Assembly (NCBI GenBank): GCA_946800325.1
Contig: OX326956.1
Location: forward strand, 20,860,667 to 20,924,666
Origin: Luzula sylvatica
Lineage: Eukaryota > Streptophyta > Magnoliopsida > Poales > Juncaceae
Direction of reading: 5' to 3'
DNA: 64,000 bases
Shown here: piece by piece, positions 43,964 through 54,217 of the stretch
Layout: the number at the start of each line of letters is the position of its first letter
Position numbering within the stretch: position 1 is the first letter of the stretch
Translations under genes and position numbers: made by a program
Notes under the pieces: model-generated
What the model was told of the DNA's origin: nothing
Database searches by the model: none
What the model saw: the letters and a program-made list of their open reading frames with translations, nothing else

Positions 43964-44771
43964 TCTCCCTATAAATTTGCAATCCATTCAAGCAATTTAA
44001 AGATGTCGGGATTTTTCTTAATCGACCATCGGATCAATATAATCTCTCATATTTGGACCATCCAATTTTTTTATTTTATTGACATTTGTGACATTTGTAT
44101 TCCATTTCAATTATATTCCATGTAATTATTTTTCTAACAAGCATATCAAAATTAGAGTTCATTACTTTAATTTATTTTTCTTCATCTTCATCTTCATCTT
44201 CATACAAAAATTTGTCACATTTCATCATTACAATATCAGTATGTTAATTATAAATATGTTGTATTTATTTCTCTGACAAACATATCAAAATTATATATTT
44301 TTTTTCTTCATCTTCATCTTCATGCAAAAAATTTGTCACATTTCACCATTACAACATCAATATGTTCATTATAAATATGTTGTATTTATTTCTCTAACAA
44401 ACATATCAAAATTAGAGCTCATTATTTTATTTTTCATGTTTCTTCAACTTCATGCAAAAATCCGTCACATTTCACCATTACAATATCAATATGCTAGTTC
44501 ATTATTTTATTTTTCATGTTTCTTCAACTTCATGCAAAAATGTGTCACATTTCACCATTACAATATTAATATGCTAATAATAAATATGTGACATAATTAA
44601 TTAATTCTATTTGCCGGATAATAATTTCATATAAATTAGTTGTGAACTCCCGCATCAATAAAAAAATAGTTTTATGTTGCATTTTATTTTCTTATTTTAT
44701 ATTACCCTTTCTTGTAAATTGTTGTGTACATAACTTTAAAAACCGCGGTGAAGCGCGGCAAAATTGTCTAG
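43964..44771 (+). mobile_element. Candidate non-autonomous Helitron
   Basis: The 3' end has the expected structure: a GC hairpin (CCGCG-GTGAAG-CGCGG, 44,743-44,758), nine bases, then CTAG (44,768-44,771) followed by T. A possible 5' end is TCTCCCTATA at 43,964, preceded by A, giving insertion between A and T. The 3' end is convincing; the 5' end is a guess. The interior contains a minisatellite and no RepHel gene. Confidence 0.55.
44131..44590 (+). repeat. ~130-bp minisatellite in the candidate Helitron
   Basis: Four imperfect units share TTCTTCA(ACTTCA)TGCAAAAA-like blocks, then GTCACATTTCACCATTACAA and ATATCAATATG. The last two units are shorter. Minisatellites are frequent inside plant Helitrons. 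Confidence 0.85.
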
Positions 44772-45429
44772 TTACTTTTTTTGATTAAAATAGAGAGGGC
44801 TCACAAGTCCCACTTCTATTATTTTATTAAAAATTCAAAAGTTTTACCGCCTCTATATGGGTAACAAACCCATTATTTAAGAAAAAAAATCTATTTTCCT
44901 ACATGGAAAAAACTCCACAAAAATAAAATAAAAAACAAATTTGGAATACAACAAAAACCTAGCCTTAAAATCCAAATACTAAGTTAGCAGTTAACGGAAA
45001 GAAGGACTCGATTATACCAAATAAAAAAGTTAAAAAACCTAATTAGTCAAATTAAATAATTAAAGACTTGATTGAACTTTTTATAAAAAATAAAAAACTC
45101 AAAACAAACTTTTATCTTGGGATATTCCTAACGTCAAAATATCATAAGTAAGATTAAATTATAATTAATGTAGCAAATTTAATTGAATAAAAAAAGAAAA
45201 AAAAAAGTAAACAGTAAAAGTGATTTTATTTTTATGATTGAATGAAACAAAAAAATATATATATAAGTGTAACGAAACGAGTGATATTATGCATAGAATA
45301 TATTATCTTTACATCATAAATTATCTAAATATTTTCAATCATTAACTTGTAAGACGAGACAAATGCATAATAACAATACACAACCATTATTACTATTTTC
45401 TTTCTTTATTATTTCCTTTTCAAATAATA
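44772..45429. other. AT-rich intergenic sequence
   Basis: About 650 bp are AT-rich with A and T runs. No ORF, repeat boundary or RNA gene is recognised. Confidence 0.5.
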
Positions 45430-45526
45430 AAGACTATATGTTGGTCGAGTGGTAGACACAAATAACTATATGTTGTGAAAAATTGTGGGAGTTAAGTCTC
45501 ATTTGTATCAATAATTTTTTTTTTTT
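45430..45526 (+). mobile_element. Possible tRNA-derived SINE
   Basis: TGGTCGAGTGG fits the RNA polymerase III A box, and GAGTTAAGTCTC about 60 bp downstream is a weak B-box match. The segment ends in a T run, as Au-like plant SINEs do. I could not find flanking target duplications. Confidence 0.35.
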
Positions 45527-45862
45527 CCAATCCAATAAAAAATAAACACATTATTATATTTGAATTTTTGACTCATGCACAATATCAAAGATAATATACT
45601 ATTATTAGTTTTAAGGTTTATATTGATTACTCGCTATATAAATTATTGGATATGCGAAATCGATTTAAACTACAAAATTAATTTGTCCATATTACCAAAT
45701 TTATTAATGATAATTTAAACTACAAAATTAATTCGTGCAAATTACCAAATTTATTAATGATAGATAATTAATGAAACCTGAAGTAGTTCTTTTATATTTC
45801 TTCCCTGAATTTGCAATAAAGTTACACACCACAGCTCTCTTAACCCCGCACCCACCCTGCAT

Positions 45863-45896
45863 GCTGACGTGGCGCATGCGCACCTGCCACATCAGC
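45863..45896. repeat. Short inverted repeat (GCTGACGTGGC / GCCACATCAGC)
   Basis: Arms of 11 bases at 45,863-45,873 and 45,886-45,896 have one mismatch and enclose a 12-base loop. The GC-rich patch stands out in AT-rich DNA. The arms contain an ACGT core, which could be a bZIP site, but no gene is adjacent. Confidence 0.6.
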
Positions 45897-45949
45897 CCAA
45901 AAATCCTTGTCAAAACATCACCCTAAATCCATTAATACCCTAAAATAAG

Positions 45950-46600
45950 AGAGAAGTACATCATTTAAAGGTCATTTTGGATGTTCTAAATGCATTTTTT
46001 CTTTGGTAGTTGAATCATCTCTAATGAATTGTCATTATCATAAAAAATATACTTTCATAATTTACGGTATTTATATGTCAAACTACATAAAGTTTTTACT
46101 AAAATATTATGAAATAAAAAATGATCATAAGTAATTTAGCTATCCCAAAAAAAAAATTAGATATCGGAGAAAATCACAAAATCAGCATAAACATCATGTA
46201 TAACTCTGATTTGGTCCTTTGGAGGCACCATAGAGCGACAAATTGTTGTGCTTTTGTGTATCAATGTAACGTATGCAGTGCAATTAATCAAACTAAAAGG
46301 TGCAACGTTTAATCCTTGAATTTAATGTATTTAATACACATTTCACAAATATAATTTGAGTTATATTGCATTTTACAAATATAAGCATTATTCTGATAAT
46401 TTATAAATCATCACGTGTTCTGTAGGATTTAGATTCATTATGTTTGATTTGAAGAAATTAAGCTCAAAAGACCTCTCGCATTTCATCATCACAAATCATC
46501 GGGAAGTCGTGACAGGGTAAAAGTTAATCGACTTACAATAGTTGGTGAATTTGGATAGAAGTGCGGAAGAGCGAAATCGAGACAAACCGGCTATCATCTA
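45950..46600 (+). repeat. Dispersed repeat R1, copy 2
   Basis: The first part matches copy 1 (inverted) and copy 3 (60,670-60,990). The last part (46,490-46,600, ATCATCGGGAAGTCGTGACA through GGAAGAGCGAAATCGA) matches 61,738-61,818. This copy shows the two parts of R1 joined, so copy 3 carries an insertion of ~700 bp between them. Confidence 0.7.
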
Positions 46601-46630
46601 AATCACGAAGTTGAAGGCAATGGTCCAATC

Positions 46631-46646
46631 TACAACTAGGGTTTGC
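46631..46646. other. Target-site duplication of the LINE, left
   Basis: TACAACTAGGGTTTGC is perfectly repeated at 49,921-49,936. The bases outside the 16-mer differ, so the length is exact. Confidence 0.95.
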
Positions 46647-46651
46647 TAATT

Positions 46652-47525
46652 CTAATGGGATTGGTTATTGTTTTTCCCAAGATGGGTAATCGATGTTACG
46701 AAATTTCTATTTCTTCTCGATGTAGCCATCGCGTGGAAGTATGCATTATTATGGTCCCCAAATTCGATCCATTTTGCCGAACTTCTTTGTTGCCATTTGA
46801 TTTCGGATTTAATTGCCATTTCTTGGACTTTTGTTTTGAGATATGTTCTTAATTTTATTTCTCCCGGATTTAACAATCTATTTTCCTCGAAATGGTCTAG
46901 AGCTTGTATTCCGTTCTTACACCATAATAGATTAGTATCCGGGTTTTTTATGTTCACATATGCCCATTCGGCTATAGCTTTGGCTGCCCTTGTTAATTTT
47001 ACTATGATTTTTTTGGCGGAAATAGCATTGACAGGGGCCGAAGTCCACGCCTCCTCGAAACTTTATTTTGCTTGATCACTGTACAGCCACGCTCTCTCTA
47101 ACTTATTTATTCGCGTTTTTGTTGCGGATGGTATGGAGATGGAGAGTTTTAGCGGTGCGTGATCGGAGGTTATTGCTGGCATTGCCTTACATCAGAAATC
47201 TTATTTAGAGTAAGGAAATGTTGCGAGATTAGGGCTCTATCCAATTTTGAGAAAGTCGGAGCCGCTCTTTTGCTTGACCACGTAATTCCCTATTGGTAAG
47301 TGGAACCTCCATTAGATTCATTCTTTGTATGAAGTCATTAAATGCAAGGATATATGTATCCAAATGTGAGTTCCCTGTTGACTCATTTGTTTGTCTTATC
47401 AAATTAAAATCTCCTACTAATTATCCATGGTAGGTTGTTTGGGTTAGCCATTTGTAACTCTTGTAAGAATTTTTCTTTTTTCCTCATTTGCGGTTGGTCC
47501 ATAGACATTAGTAATCGCAAAGGTG
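46652..47525 (-). pseudogene. Inverted LINE endonuclease and linker
   Basis: On the minus strand from 47,525: FTFAITNVYGP (47,509-47,495), GDFN (~47,417-47,400), TWSSKRAAPTFSKLDRALIS, SDHAPL (47,167-47,150), FEEAW (~47,060), then a 101-aa open stretch (46,957-46,652) with KWIEFGDHNNAYFHA. These are conserved blocks of an apurinic-type endonuclease and the linker before reverse transcriptase. Several frameshifts (near 47,420, 47,300, 47,170 and 47,060) show decay. Confidence 0.88.
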
Positions 47526-47581
47526 AAACCGTTTTGGTGGCAAGGGTATGTGTATCCAAATGTGAGTTCCTTGTCGACACG

Positions 47582-49750
47582 TTTTTTGAACATTTCAAAT
47601 GTACTATGGGACTTGTGTCCGCGTCCATCCCCTCCGATCTAGAAAGGGTGTTCGGCCCCTCACAAATAAATAATGAACTACAAGGCCTAACCGACTCCTT
47701 TAGTGACGAAGAAATAGAGGCAACTCTAAAAAAATTTAAAAAGGGTAAATCCTCGGGTCCGGATGGATTACCCGCCGAATATGTACAAAAATTGTGGCCC
47801 ACATTAAAAGAAGATTTTAAGAAACTTCTAGAGGACTTCTATGAAACAAACTTGATCTATGGAGAATAAATCAAGCCAACATCACTTTGATCCCCAAGAA
47901 AATGGGGGCAAACACTATAGACGAGTATAGGCCAATAAGTGTGATCAATGCTCCCCATTAAGTTAATAACGAAACTCTTGGCGGCAAGATTACAACCATT
48001 GCTACCTACCCTACTACATAAAAATCAATCCGCTTTTGTTAAAAGACCGATCAACGTTGGACTCCATTTTGGTGGCAAGGGAATATGCCCACTTTTACAA
48101 ATCGTCAAAATTATCGGCGATATTGTTAAAGCTAGATATAAAAAAAAACGTTTGATAACGTCTCTTGGGATTTCATACTCAAATTGATGAAAGCAAGGGG
48201 ATTCCCGGATAGATGGATTACGTGGGTAGACAACCTACTAATTTCATCGTCCTCGACAATTAAGATAAATGGGGAGTTGTCTCCTTATTTCTTCCATCGT
48301 AGAGGGCTTAGACAAGAGGACCCTTTGTCTCCGCTAACTTTCAATTTAGCGGTAGACACCTTACAACATTTAATTAAGAAAATTAACCCACTACTAGAGG
48401 CGGGCGGTGGCTGGGGATAAAAGCAATATATTGCAATATGCCAATGACATCCTCCTTTTTGTGGAAGCGCACCCAAACAATTTAAAAATAATTATGGAAA
48501 CAATTGGTATATTCACGAAAATTACGGTTTGGAGATAAATTGGAATAAGACTAGCTTCTCAACTTTTAACATACCGAATCACTTGGAAGAGGTTATCTCC
48601 AACATTCTAAGGTGCAACAAGAAATAATTACCAATAAATTATCTTGGGGTTCCACTAACAAGCGTAAAACCGAAAAAATATATTATATTTTCCCCTGATA
48701 AAAAAGATTCAAGATTATGTAGCAAGTTGGAAAGGGAAACTCCTCTATTTAGGAGGGTGTATTAGCCAAGCTACTTTATAGACCATTCCAATCTACTTGA
48801 TGCAAACTCTCAACCTACCAAAATGGATAATCAATGAAATAAATAAAGTCCTTGGGGCATTCATGTGGAAAGGTTCGGACAAATGTAATCTCGGAAATTG
48901 CCTAGTCAATTGGAGCAAGGTATGTTTACTGAAGAAGTTTGGGGGACTTTCTATCCCAAACATTAAGACCAAAAATGAGGCATTGTTACTTAAAAATCTT
49001 TGGAATTTAGATAATAATAGCAATGGCATGTGGGCCGAATGTCTTCTCAAACTATATGGTATTTCAAATACAAGAGACCTACAATCTTACCCGGATCACA
49101 AATTGTCTTTCTTTATGAAAAGTCTAAAAGGACTCGTTTCGATGTACGATGTGTCGACCAATACGATCAATAACTCCACATTGAGAACATGAAAATGGTC
49201 CAGTAATGGAGAATACACGGCAAAGAGTGCCTACCAATTCCTTATTTACCCGGGTATAGTGTCAAAATGGCATTTGAAATTATGGTCACTCAAAATACCG
49301 CCAAAGGTCAAGATCTTCCTTTGGCTTGCTTTTCAAAACAAACTTAACACATGCGACGTGTTGGAGAGAAAAGGATGGCCGAATCAAGGAACGTGCGAGC
49401 TATGCAATAGATCCGAGACGGCCCTACATCTACTAGCGCACTGTCCATACACCTTGGCCGTTTGGAGGATAATAGAAAGGAAAACCCTGGCACCGGAGAG
49501 GTTCGAACCCAAATAAACGTTGGATGAAACTTGGAACTTCAATAGGAATAAATCGAATTCGGACATGAAAAAAGAATGGGATCTAATATGGGCGTCCACG
49601 ACATGGCAAGTATGGAAGGAAAGAAATGCGAGAATCTTCCGATCGTCAAAGGCCAACCCCGCACAACTGGCGGACAAGGCAATCATGGAGGCCATAATGT
49701 GGAGGAGAGCCAAAACGAGGATGCGAGAAAATGGTCAACTAACCTAAAAG
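47582..49750 (+). pseudogene. LINE reverse transcriptase, zinc-binding domain and tail
   Basis: In order on the plus strand: ERVFGPSQINNELQ (~47,640), KGKSSGPDGLPAEY (47,740-47,780), a block resembling LIPKK…YRPIS (47,890-47,940), NQSAFVKRPI (~48,020), LDIKK…FDNVSWDF (48,130-48,175), FHRRGLRQEDPLSPLTFNLA (~48,290-48,355), the active-site box YANDILLF (48,437-48,460; normally YADD), and a zinc-binding domain with CELC and HLLAHC (49,393-49,445). Frameshifts near 47,866, 47,945, 48,050 and 48,150 break it. The second catalytic Asp pair is altered (AAT, Asn, at 48,443-48,445), so it is inactive. Confidence 0.9.
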
Positions 49751-49936
49751 ACAGTCATCGGGCTGACCTCGGCCACAAGGACTAAGTGCTTTTCTTCGCT
49801 TGGACCTTCTGTTTTCTTCTGTTATCTTATCTTTTATTTTTTTAATATCAAACTACCTATGTAAATTCACTTTTTTCCTTATTTATAAAAAACAAAATAC
49901 CTTTGGTATTCCTTCAAAAATACAACTAGGGTTTGC

Positions 49937-50365
49937 ATTTCTACATAAAAAGTAGTCTCTGTTTTTTTTTCTAACCATTTCTTGATTCAATTTTTGTGAT
50001 GCCTGAGCATCCATTAGTAGGGGTAGGGTTTTGTTTTGGTCTTTAATATGATTTAGTTTTTTTAGCAAATGTTAAACTAAGTGTTTGATAGTCAATGTCA
50101 AGGTATTTTTGGAAATTTTTCAAATATAACCAAGTGTAAGAAGTTAATTAACGAAATAAATAAGTTTTAAAAAATATTCCAAATTTGTCTTTTGCGGAGT
50201 TCCATACCTCGCCTGGCGAGATATCATTGTGCGCCTTTTTATTTCGTTAGTTAGTGTAAATGAGAGTAGTAATTAAGGTATTGAATAAAGGCGATGAATG
50301 AAAGGGCGACTGGCGCTATATGATTGTCCGTGTGATGGTTTTAATATTAAATTTGTTCATATCTC
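49937..50365. other. Intergenic DNA right of the LINE
   Basis: The first bases continue the pre-insertion site. The rest is AT-rich, with no gene or repeat boundary that I can support. Confidence 0.5.
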
Positions 50366-50773
50366 CTCCAAAATGTACCCACCGAATTCTCCATTATTTA
50401 GTTATTATGTTTAATTATCATGATAATTAAGATATATAATTAAATATTCATTAAAATTTATTCAAATTTATGAATTCGAATAAATATTAATTATGTATTA
50501 AGTTAACAGCTAACATGTAATAGTTATTATTTTAATTAAATATACTAATTATAACATAGAGATGTTATGATAAAATTTGGATAATTTCGGTTCGTATATT
50601 TAATTAAAATGATAACTAGTACATGTTAGCTGTTAACTTAATACATAATTAATATTTATTCGAATTCATAAATTTGAATAAATTTTAATGAATATATAAT
50701 TATATATCTTAATTATCACGATAATTAAACGTAATAACTAAATAATGGAGAATTCGGTGGGTACATTTTGGAG
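50366..50773. repeat. Foldback (hairpin) element, complete
   Basis: The left arm starts CTCCAAAATGTACCCACCG and the right arm ends with its reverse complement. The arms are ~180 bp each with few mismatches and flank a ~45-bp loop (about 50,545-50,590) containing AACATAGAGATGTT. It is non-coding, and no clear target duplication was found. It resembles a long-arm MITE. Confidence 0.88.
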
Positions 50774-50837
50774 TAGAATAAATTTTTTATATATTTTTTC
50801 ACCGCGTCAGATATTAAAAAAAGAAAAAATTACTCTC

Positions 50838-51075
50838 CTCCAAAATGTACCTGCCGAATTCTCCATTATTGAACTATTACATTTAATTAATGTGATAATT
50901 AAAACATATAATTAAATATTCATTCAAATTTAATCAAATTTATGAATTCGAATAAATATTAATTATGTATTAAGTTAACAGCTAACATGTATTGGTTATC
51001 ATTTTAATTGAACATACGAACCAAAATTATCCAAATTTTACCATAACATCTCTATGTTTTAATTAGTATATTTAA
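50838..51075. repeat. Second, partial copy of the foldback element
   Basis: It repeats the left arm (CTCCAAAATGTACCTGCCG) and then carries the loop in the opposite orientation (CCATAACATCTCTATG). It is therefore a reverse-oriented copy that lost its right arm at about 51,075. Identity with the first copy is around 90% by eye. Confidence 0.8.
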
Positions 51076-51536
51076 TTATATTAACTACTAGTATACATTT
51101 TTTAATAGTAGTTACCTGAATGTATCAATAAGATCCGCCCCGTTTACACCTACAAACTAGAGTTACCTCTCTCTCTCTTAAACCTCACCTTCCCGACTGC
51201 TCGGAACTGGGCGGAATTTAGCAAATTCAACCTCGGCAGCTAGGCGCCGGCCTACAATAATATGTGGCCTTCCACCTCATGAAGCAAATGGTAATTTTCC
51301 TTCTCCAACTCCTCGTGTTCTTCATTGCAAATTGATATGTACCAAGTTGAACTTACGTCTCTTATTAATTGTTCTTGATTTCCGATAAAACGATAAATAT
51401 ACATATTTGTAATATAAAATTTTCATTTAGGGATGGTAAATTAATCGCCCATTTTCCTCTTCATTTATTTTCTAATTAAATTTTACCTAAAATAAATAGA
51501 GCAGTAAATTCTATAAAAATGGTAATTAAAATCTCA
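51076..51536. other. Region 3' of SARD4
   Basis: It contains a CTCTCTCTCTC run (~51,168) and a GC-richer patch (51,200-51,290) in which ATGAAGCAAATGGTAATT could be a splice donor context, but I cannot assign it to a gene. The rest is AT-rich and would include the SARD4 3' untranslated region and polyadenylation signals on the minus strand. Confidence 0.4.
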
Positions 51537-52526
51537 CTACTTGATATGGCTCTCATAGGCCAATTGAGCAGCCAATAGATCGACGACAGCTGCCCCGACA
51601 GATTTGAACGCAGTAATCTCATCGTCGCTTGTTCTTCCGTTTTTCTTCCCTCCGGCCAATTCCATTAACGTACCAGCAATATCCTCTCTTCTTAAAACCC
51701 CTCTCTCGAAAGCACCAACAAGCTCGCCAGCCTCATCCATGGCCACCTCAAAATCAACAAACACTCTACCTCTCGTCAAAGCCACGTCATCACATTCTTT
51801 CATTGCCGGAGTGAAAGATCCGACCAGATTTAAGTGTGCGCCTGGTTTAAGCAGACGCCCTTTCACAATCGGAACAGTTGAACTTGTCGCACAAACTATA
51901 ATATCTGATTGTGGAATCGCCTGGTCTAAATTCTCTGGGAAATCAAATGTAACAGCAGAAAAGGCGGGTTCTTTCTCGCTGAGATTTTGAATCAGGTCGA
52001 TCGCTTTCGAACTTGTGCGATTCCAGATGAAAATGCGGGAAATTGAGGGATGAACGGCACAATAGGCGGAGATAAGATAAGATGAGAGAGCTCCGGCCCC
52101 GATTACAAGGAGAGTGTGAGGAGCAGAGACAGAGAGAAGAGAAGAAGCAAGAGCTGATACAGCAGAGGTGCGGAGAAAGGTGAGTGAAGTACCGTCAAGA
52201 GAAGCCAACGGAGCACCGGTGAGGGAGTGGAATAGAGAAACGGCAGCGTGGATACCCGGAAGGGGTGTGGAGAGAGACGAATTGGAAGGGAAAGAGGTGA
52301 CGGTTTTGACAGAAAGATAGGGGAGAGACTGGTCGGTGGACCAACATGGCATGAGGAGAAGGGAATTGGAAGGGGAGGGGGTGAGGGGGAAGGATAGGCG
52401 TGGAGGTGAATGAATTGAAGGGAAGAAGGCGGGGAGGGTGGAACGGAGATGAGAGATGAGGAGGTGAGGGGCGAGGAGGGCGTGGAGAGTTGAGGAGTCG
52501 AGATGGATGCATGGTGGAGAAGCCAT
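51537..52526 (-). CDS. SARD4: SARD4-like Δ1-piperideine-2-carboxylate reductase (ornithine cyclodeaminase/mu-crystallin family)
   Basis: This is a single-exon ORF of 329 aa, close to the length of plant SARD4. In the known pathway ALD1 converts lysine to a dehydropipecolate and SARD4 reduces it with NAD(P)H to pipecolic acid, precursor of N-hydroxypipecolic acid in systemic acquired resistance. Visible family features are SLLLMPCWS (55-63), LPGIHA (89-94), DGTSLTFLRTSAVSALAS (111-128), a Rossmann VIGAGALSSYLI (141-152), WNRT (168-171), CATSSTVPIVKG (212-223), GAHLNLVGSF (229-238), VFVD (255-258) and ITAFKSVG (304-311). The ATG at 52,526 begins MASPP, consistent with family N-termini. The frame is intact. 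Arabidopsis SARD4 acts in plastids, but no strong transit peptide stands out here. It is the only convincing intact host gene in the window. Confidence 0.87.
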   Translation of the reverse strand: MASPPCIHLDSSTLHALLAPHLLISHLRSTLPAFFPSIHSPPRLSFPLTPSPSNSLLLMPCWSTDQSLPYLSVKTVTSFPSNSSLSTPLPGIHAAVSLFHSLTGAPLASLDGTSLTFLRTSAVSALASSLLSVSAPHTLLVIGAGALSSYLISAYCAVHPSISRIFIWNRTSSKAIDLIQNLSEKEPAFSAVTFDFPENLDQAIPQSDIIVCATSSTVPIVKGRLLKPGAHLNLVGSFTPAMKECDDVALTRGRVFVDFEVAMDEAGELVGAFERGVLRREDIAGTLMELAGGKKNGRTSDDEITAFKSVGAAVVDLLAAQLAYESHIK

Positions 52527-52595
52527 TAGGTGGAGAGCAAGCTAGGGAAAGGCAAAGAGAAGAGAGGAGGATTGATGGCAAAAGTCGTCTTTTCT

Positions 52596-52648
52596 AAGTT
52601 GGGATAATTTTTAATGCAAAAAAAAAAAAAAAAAAGTTGGGATAATTT
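52596..52648. mobile_element. Tiny poly(A) insertion with 15-bp duplication upstream of SARD4
   Basis: AAGTTGGGATAATTT is perfectly repeated at 52,596-52,610 and 52,634-52,648. Between them are only TTAATGC and about 16 A's (52,611-52,633). This looks like an extremely 5'-truncated retrotransposition product carrying little but the tail. It lies ~70-120 bp upstream of the SARD4 start codon, in its leader or core promoter. Confidence 0.7.
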
Positions 52649-53070
52649 CTTGGATAGCGTCGCAAAAGTATAAAATATCATATTTAACCCTCTAAATATG
52701 CAAATATCAAATTTGTTCCTCAAAACTTAAATTCCTATCAAAATTGTTCCTACCTTAACACTACTGTTTAAGTTAACGTAGTTAATATCAAAATATCTTT
52801 CTAGCCTCATATTATAAATTTTAAATGGATAATTTTGGTATGAATTGAATTTTGAGAAGTTAAATTTGATATTTGTACTTTTGAAGGAACATATTTGATA
52901 TTTTAAATTTTTGGAAGGATATACCTAAAATTGCCTCCATGATTAATGGCAACGAGTGTCGAGTTGTTCTGGAATGTCTTGTTGAAAAAATTCTTTAAAA
53001 TGCCAATCTCCAAGTGCACTTCGAGGATTGTATGATTTGTATCAACATTTGCATATATTTATATTATCTT
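52649..53070. other. Upstream intergenic region of SARD4
   Basis: This AT-rich stretch would include the SARD4 promoter on the minus strand. I could not pick a TATA box with confidence. No W-box cluster or other clear immune-regulatory pattern was noticed by eye. Confidence 0.4.
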
Positions 53071-53150
53071 CTTTTTGCCTTTTATGCCAACAACAAAATT
53101 ATGAAAATGTCTTTTTGCCTTTTATGCCGACAGCAAAATTATGAACATGT
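53071..53150. repeat. 40-bp tandem duplication
   Basis: Two units starting CTTTTTGCCTTTTATGCC, at 53,071-53,110 and 53,111-53,150, differ at three positions. Confidence 0.9.
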
Positions 53151-54217
53151 TAAGGACTACAGAGGAAAAAATCATAATTTGGATCTATAAACTGGGGGAA
53201 ATGAAAAGTTACATTACTACTTATTTCAAGTGTTAATAATTAAATAAATAGAGACTAAAAATTACTTGTACGATTGATCTACAATCGAACAAAACAAAAT
53301 TCAACTACGAATTCAGTTTCGATGTGCAAGATAGTAAAAATTAACATAAGTCATAACTGAGGCAATTGATCGAACACCTTATATGCGACAAAATTCATAC
53401 AAGCCTCAAAAATCTTCTGAGGTCTAATGCATTGTATCTGCTCGCAGTCACCACCCCTAATCTTGCAATCAACCTAATTTATAGAGGCAATGAATCAAAC
53501 ATAAAATCAACACAAATACTACATTAATGAAGAAAGAATGATTCTCTCACAATTATGTGATTTGAAGAGTGACTCTCTGACAAATAGACAGAAAGGATGG
53601 TAGCCTTTTGCAAAACAGTTGTTTGAACATATCCCGAATCCTCGAGTACTTTTGACTGTCGATGGAGAAAATAGAAATCCCAAAGTCATCAAATCTGAAA
53701 ATGAAAACAAATGAGTAAATAGAGCTTAACAAGACGGTGAGCATCATCTTTTAAATCATTCGTCCGAGTTCAACTCGTCTTGACAAATAAATCTAAAACA
53801 ATAGAAAAAAGATGAGTGAACAGAAAACACTTGCAAAAGAATTATATGATATATCAAATGGTCAAAACCCCTGCATTATGCCTAAAATATATAAATGAGG
53901 AACTACTTTTTGAATTTCTTAAGCTTTTAAGAAATATTACATGTATGTCCCTGCATTATGCTCAATTTTAGGGTTTAACTATATGCCTTGGCATTTTTTA
54001 AAATGTGTTTGGTTTTAAGTTTTTAAATTGAAGCACGAAAGATACAAAACAATCACATCAATTAACCCAAGTTCCGCAGTACAGACTCATAATTCACCCT
54101 AACTCGATACAATTAACATATCTCACTTTTATTCGTCCTCAATTAACCCCTAGTCGCCTTTAATCCATCTCCATTTAAATAATCAAAATTCATAATTACA
54201 ATAACCTTCGACAAGAA
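53151..54217. other. AT-rich intergenic region
   Basis: About 1 kb has only short ORFs without family resemblance. No RNA gene or transposon termini are recognised. Confidence 0.45.

Larger units (their letters stand above)
46647..49920 (+). mobile_element. L1-type LINE insertion with inverted 5' part
   Basis: Perfect 16-bp target duplications bound 3,274 bp. The first ~930 bp encode endonuclease and linker on the minus strand. The rest encodes reverse transcriptase, the zinc-binding domain and the C-terminal tail on the plus strand. The protein segments are consecutive in a normal LINE ORF2: the linker ends at the far left (46,652) and the reverse transcriptase part resumes after the inversion (~47,580). 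This is the signature of twin priming. ORF1 and the endonuclease N-terminus are absent (5' truncation). The 3' end is a short CAAAAA before the duplication. Confidence 0.93.

Noticed and set aside
44079..44591. 89-aa and 65-aa ORFs with Phe/Ile-rich repeats
   Set aside because: They are translations of the Helitron minisatellite with AT-driven composition.
45430..45526. Functional tRNA gene at the A-box-like TGGTCGAGTGG
   Set aside because: No cloverleaf can be folded and the B box is weak; kept only as a possible SINE.
46668..47075. 135-aa plus-strand ORF at the LINE's left end
   Set aside because: It is antisense to the inverted LINE linker, which has recognisable LINE motifs on the minus strand.
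51604..52581. ORFs overlapping SARD4 in other frames (128 aa on each strand)
   Set aside because: They are composition shadows; the 329-aa frame carries all family motifs.
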